Origin: Isoetes taiwanensis
Lineage: Eukaryota > Streptophyta > Lycopodiopsida > Isoetales > Isoetaceae
Length of the DNA stretch: 64,000 nucleotides
Direction of reading: 5' to 3'
Assembly (NCBI GenBank): GCA_021234155.1
Contig: JAJEKV010000100.1
Location: 93,088-157,087 of the forward strand
In this document: positions 60,501 to 64,000 of the stretch, piece after piece
How positions within the stretch are numbered: position 1 is the stretch's first letter
Layout: each line of letters opens with the position of its first letter
Notes under the pieces: generated by a model
The model's database searches: none
What the model was told of the DNA's origin: nothing
Seen by the model: only the letters and a program-made list of their open reading frames with translations
Translations under genes and position numbers: made by a program

Positions 60501-61500
60501 ACCTAGTCACGATCAGAGTCATTTCACCCAAGGATCGGCATATTAGGGGTGGGATGGCGAGGTAGGAACTTCGCTGGTGGATCTGAACTTGATAGATATT
60601 ACGAGCTTCCCTCCCGGAATGCGTGTCGAAGAGAGGGTTCGGCATGTTCAATGAAATGATCTTGCTGTTTCAAGTCCATGGTGGCATTTGACCAAGGTGA
60701 TGGTAGCTTGATGATTGGCCCGGTGTGGATACTCTTGGCTTTGGCGGAGAAAAGGTCTGGCAAACCAACATTTCATAATCAGGGATCTTTCCCAGCCTTC
60801 CAAACTCAAATTCCAAAAGGGAATGGGAGGTCACCAATGTTGATGTGAGAAAAAAGTGGCCTTGAGGTTTTGTGATATGGCCATTAGCCAATTTGATGTC
60901 ATATGGGGCAGATAAGTTCTTTGATGCCCATTTGTTTTGCGGAGTTTATCCCGTGATGAGATTTCTTACGCTACCTCCATCTATTTGAACATGGTTGACT
61001 TGTTGATTACCCAAGTGGCATGGAGGTGGGGGTAGAGGTAGCAACGACCCAACCAAAGCAGTGGGGAGTGGTAGCGGTCCTTGAGAAGCGGAGACGAGTT
61101 TCAAAATTGTTGCCAAACTTAAGGGGATTTTTGATTTTGCCGACTCCTCTTGGAGTTCAAAGGCACATGAGAGAAAGGATCTGCTTGGTTCCATGGGTCT
61201 TTGGAGTCGCGTGGTAATGAAGCGGCTTAACTTCTTTGAGAAAGGTCAACCCTGCGGCAATATTGAGATATGTACGAGGCGTGGAGGTTGAGATGTGGAA
61301 GGTGTATCTTGTCTTTGTTGAGCTCTAGTGGTGGCATGAACATTTATAGCGTCTGCGACCTTGGCCGGCTTGCATGAGATTCAAAATGCTTTGGCGAACT
61401 TTAGGCATGACATTTGGCATGAGTTTCTCTAAGTCAGTGCAAAATGAACCTTTTTTCTTCCTCATGAGGAATGGTGTCTCTTGCAAAAGCGGGGTTGCGT
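57520..61500 (-). pseudogene. pol copy 2: protease, RT, RNase H, integrase
   Basis: Protease DGGS at 60970-60981 (VNHVQIDGGSVRNLITG). Reverse transcriptase: MDGFFRYNQISIKESDQLKT, and a frame-intact catalytic FQDDF with codons for QDDF at 59605-59616, followed by SAYAHG. RNase H: SCSCRCLGR..., QEYDARHRQTNRHA, EALGLIFSRSN (about 58950-59270). Integrase: KKWGMDFVGPIDLP (Asp of the DDE triad), VLYQQIIT, GVHFINHTIKESTDYLL. GPY/F module at about 57592-57628. Domain order equals copy 1. Because breaks fall in different places, the two copies together show the family consensus better than either alone. Confidence 0.82.
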
Positions 61501-61559
61501 GCCATTTGGAATAATGGTCAAGGGGCGTGATGCCACAGTCTTTCGTGAAACAAACCAAC

Positions 61560-63150
61560 CCAATTTGATGGCTGGACTGGAGGATTAAGAGCACGAAAAA
61601 AAAATCTCTTCCTGTGCTTGTTGATCCATCTGAGGTTGATTGGCTGGTTGATTGCGTGATGGCGGTGGCTTCTTAGAACGGGGCGTGGGCCTTGTTTGCC
61701 ATTAGCAATCGAGTTGGTAAAGCCGTGAAGGCGGGCCAAATATGGTCGATTTGTGTCGAAGGCGACTGAACTTTGTGGAAGTTGAGGACCTTGTCAGTGG
61801 TGGTATGACCCCATTCTTGGCGGTGATTCTTGAGCTTTAGAAGGATCAAAAGGAGGGCGTGTGTTGGGTCCCCGTTATTTGCTCTATTCTTGATAGAGTT
61901 GATTGGGTTCGCTGCGGTGGTGGGCTAGCGATAGATGCGATTATTCTTTGAGGTGTGGTTTGCACTTGATAAACCGGTTTGTTGCGGAAAAGGTGTTGGA
62001 TGAGTCGCGGAGTGCACTCTTAGGTAGCATGATTGCACATGTTGCATTTTTGCAATGAGGCGGGCCATGGGTGGAGTTGCACTCATTTACCAAGTAGCCT
62101 TGGTATTTCTGAGATATGGCACCCGGTCTCGGCTATTTGCTATGTTGGCGTGTTGGTGGGCAATGCGTCTGTGGAACCATGGCGGTGGAATGAAAGGGAG
62201 CTCTTGAAGAGCCCGCATACGGGAGAAACATTGTGTGGGTGATTGACAAAGGTCGATAGCCTGCTCAAAGTCTTGGATGCCTTGAGTATTAGTCATGGAG
62301 TCCCCGATAGGCTGGAGGAAGTCCCTTGGAAAACGGACCAAGATCGGCTTGTGTTGGGTACTCCTTGAGTTCTTGGCGAGAATGTGAAGTCGATAAAATC
62401 GGGCAGACTCGTGGAAGCTCTTGTTGAAGGTCATTGAGTTGCTTGAGATGAAGTTGATCATCATCAGTGGTCCCATGTAGAAAAGCGATTCGCATTTCGG
62501 ACCAATCTTGTTTCGGTGGCTTTTGTTGGACGCAAAGCCATTGATGAGGAAAACCCGCGGTGTGGTGGAAAAAGATGTGGAATTCCGGTTGAGGTTGCGC
62601 ATGACCATTGAGGACAGCGAGCCTCAAATTCTTCCATGTGGAGCACGAGCACTTTGGTCTAAGGGTTTGGCTTTCGTGTTGCCAAAAGGTGGGATACGTC
62701 GGTTTAAAGGGTTTGAAAGGTAGAAGGGAAAAGTGCTTGGGCGAGCGGTGTAGGGATTATATTGAATTGGAGTTGAAAGGTGGTATAGTGCACGAAGGAC
62801 CACGACAGTGCATTGGTTTTTTCGTCGGTAGGTTTATAGGGGAAGAGTGGTGGGAAATGTAGGGAAAGGAAATGCTTGGGTAGGCGCCAAAAGACATGTG
62901 GTATGATGGTTGTGAAGGAAGAGGCGTATGGCTGGCCTGAAGGATGATGAATGTAAGGCATGATCAGGGTATGAAAGGGGGTTGGGTTGGCGACTGAGGG
63001 TGGGTGGGACTGGGCGAGACGAATGTGGCCGCCCTCAATGTCGTAAGCAGATCCATACATGTCGCGAACAGCTTCCCTTCGATGATGTCGCTCCAAGCGA
63101 GATGCCGTCTGAGAAAGGAGTTCTTCTGGCGTGAAATTTCGGACAGACAT
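61560..63150 (-). pseudogene. gag copy 2
   Basis: ATG at 63150. The open frame MSVRNFTPEELLSQTASRLE continues to about 62704. The gag core follows in shifted frames (LRLAVLNGHAQPQPEF-like, EARCPQWSC, KATETRLVRNANRF, DDDQLHLKQLNDLQQELP). The zinc knuckle region at 62079-62121 carries one extra base (frameshift) and His-to-Tyr at the zinc ligand (ggctac for ggccac in copy 1). Confidence 0.75.
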
Positions 63151-63178
63151 GGCGACAGAAGAAATGAGGATCGAATCA

Positions 63179-63196
63179 GACCCGGCAACGGCGACA
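63179..63196 (-). promoter_or_regulatory. Primer-binding site, copy 2
   Basis: Minus-strand tgtcgccgttgccgggtc, one base inside LTR D. It differs by three positions from the TGGCGCCGTTGCCGGGGA primer site that I remember for plant gypsy elements primed by tRNA-Asp. Confidence 0.68.
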
Positions 63197-63197
63197 G

Positions 63198-63802
63198 TGT
63201 TTGGGGTCTGGGTTCGGGAACTCCTGGAAGACAGCCCTCTGTGAGGACCTGTGGATCTAACAGAAGGAGGAATTCGGGGACACTATGTCCCGCGCGGGAT
63301 TTTGCAAGAACAGAACAAGGAAGAGAAACAGAACAAAGAGAACAATGAGAGAAAATGATAACTTCCCTTGATATCAGCGATGAACATACATGAGCTCTCC
63401 ATGCCAGAAAGGCCCGAAAAGAGACAAGACTCAAAACTCATCTAAAAACTCATGCCCTAGCTCTACTCATATATATGGTACAATGTGCTTTGGCCCAATA
63501 CGAACCCGGTGACTAATCTGGTGCCGACTCACGGGAAGGAGAGGCGATTCACCGAGGAATCTTTGGCGGTGCCTCTTGAAAAACACGGAATCCTGTGTAA
63601 TGGCCAGCGAGGCCCGGTGGCAAATCCTGTCCCCGGCGGCGCCCTCTTATTATGAACCAGGCTTTGGCTAAGCGTGTCCTTGCTTAGTCTTTCTGTTGGG
63701 CCTTTGACAGTGACACGTGCACACTGTGGGTCCTTGTTCTTGACCCAATCAGGTGGTATGCATGAATAGTCTGTACAGGGAGGCCGCAGGACAGGACTAA
63801 CA
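63198..63802 (-). repeat. LTR D (5' LTR of element copy 2)
   Basis: A 605-bp LTR. On the minus strand it begins TGTTAGTCCTG at 63802 and ends CCAAACA at 63198. TATA-like box at about 63469-63477. The flank beyond (63803-64000) is not LTR and shows no perfect target-site duplication with the left flank of LTR A (atagc against ataat). Confidence 0.88.
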
Positions 63803-64000
63803 ATAGCCCACAATCCATAGTGCGGGGGGATGACCAATGGTCCTCCCTTACATCCAATTATGTTGGAAGAGGCTACTAGTATGCTATTAGGGACTAGGGA
63901 TTTTTTGGTGTTTGGGGTAACATGATGAAAGAGGGAAAGGAGATATGTAACAATGTCATTAAACCCTCGGACCAAAGTGATGCATAGTTTCAAAGGCCAT
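63803..64000 (-). other. Flank of the retrotransposon array
   Basis: An open minus-strand frame (MKLCITLVRGFNDIVTYLLS...) runs from the window edge into LTR D. I do not recognise it. It is too short to call a gene. Confidence 0.25.

Larger units (their letters stand above)
53578..63197 (-). mobile_element. Ty3/gypsy-type LTR retrotransposon, internal region copy 2
   Basis: Colinear over its whole length with 43138-53001. Same gene order; about 9.62 kb against 9.86 kb. Joined to copy 1 through the single shared LTR C, an LTR-internal-LTR-internal-LTR arrangement. Confidence 0.88.

Noticed and set aside
43138-63197. Many plus-strand ORFs of 60-140 codons in the retrotransposon array
   Set aside because: They are antisense shadows of gag, pol and the post-pol region; minus-strand blocks carry the recognisable motifs.
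41991-63807. Target-site duplication of the LTR array
   Set aside because: Left flank ataat and right flank atagc do not match over 5 bp.

Overview
This window looks like nuclear DNA of a land plant. Two nearly complete multi-exon plant genes are present, a plastid-type BOLA1 (minus strand, 19506-21740) and a SEC12-like/PHF1-type WD40 membrane protein (minus strand, 29129-32634). Both have GT-AG introns and no frame damage. Most of the rest is transposon-derived. The element types (a HUH-Rep-like gene, a Crypton-like tyrosine recombinase, DUF7869-type and FCP1/HAD-type repeat genes) make me suspect a fern, lycophyte or other non-angiosperm, but that is inference and I cannot name the species.

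Layout. 1-10.4 kb: two minus-strand element genes with related 5' ends and introns carrying the same AACTGCAAC-type repeats. The first (1183-3565) is a transposase-like gene broken by one TAG. The second (5869-9328) is a heavily decayed gene with coiled-coil, Cys/His finger and FCP1-like HAD parts. 10.4-18.2 kb: an inverted-repeat hairpin, a decayed Crypton-like tyrosine recombinase gene on the plus strand (about 12.35-14.28 kb), two intron-containing fragments of unrelated host genes (O-GlcNAc transferase SEC and plastidial pyruvate kinase), and palindromic arrays of a GGAAACCCTTCC motif. 18.2-25.8 kb: BOLA1, a decayed HUH-Rep-like gene (plus), a 5'-truncated LINE with a 14-bp target-site duplication, and arrays of palindromic GGCGCC motifs. 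26-33 kb: a decayed DUF7869-type gene, short direct repeats, and the PHF1-like gene. 33.7-38.5 kb: a retroelement gag remnant with two CCHC knuckles, a degenerate roughly 620-bp tandem repeat, and a fold-back MITE. 39.2-41 kb: a second HUH-Rep-like gene copy (minus). 42-63.8 kb: a minus-strand Ty3/gypsy-type LTR retrotransposon tandem array with four LTRs and two complete internal regions of about 9.6-9.9 kb (gag, protease, RT, RNase H, integrase with a GPY/F module, and a long post-pol region).

The two intact genes serve cellular functions: iron-sulphur/redox partnering for BOLA1 and ER exit of membrane cargo for the PHF1-like protein. Nothing else in the window appears to form a working pathway. 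In the LTR array the frames of the two copies are broken at different places, mostly by 1-3 base indels, whereas the host genes are clean. This suggests either unusual decay or uncorrected consensus errors confined to the repeat array, so these coding regions should be read as approximate.
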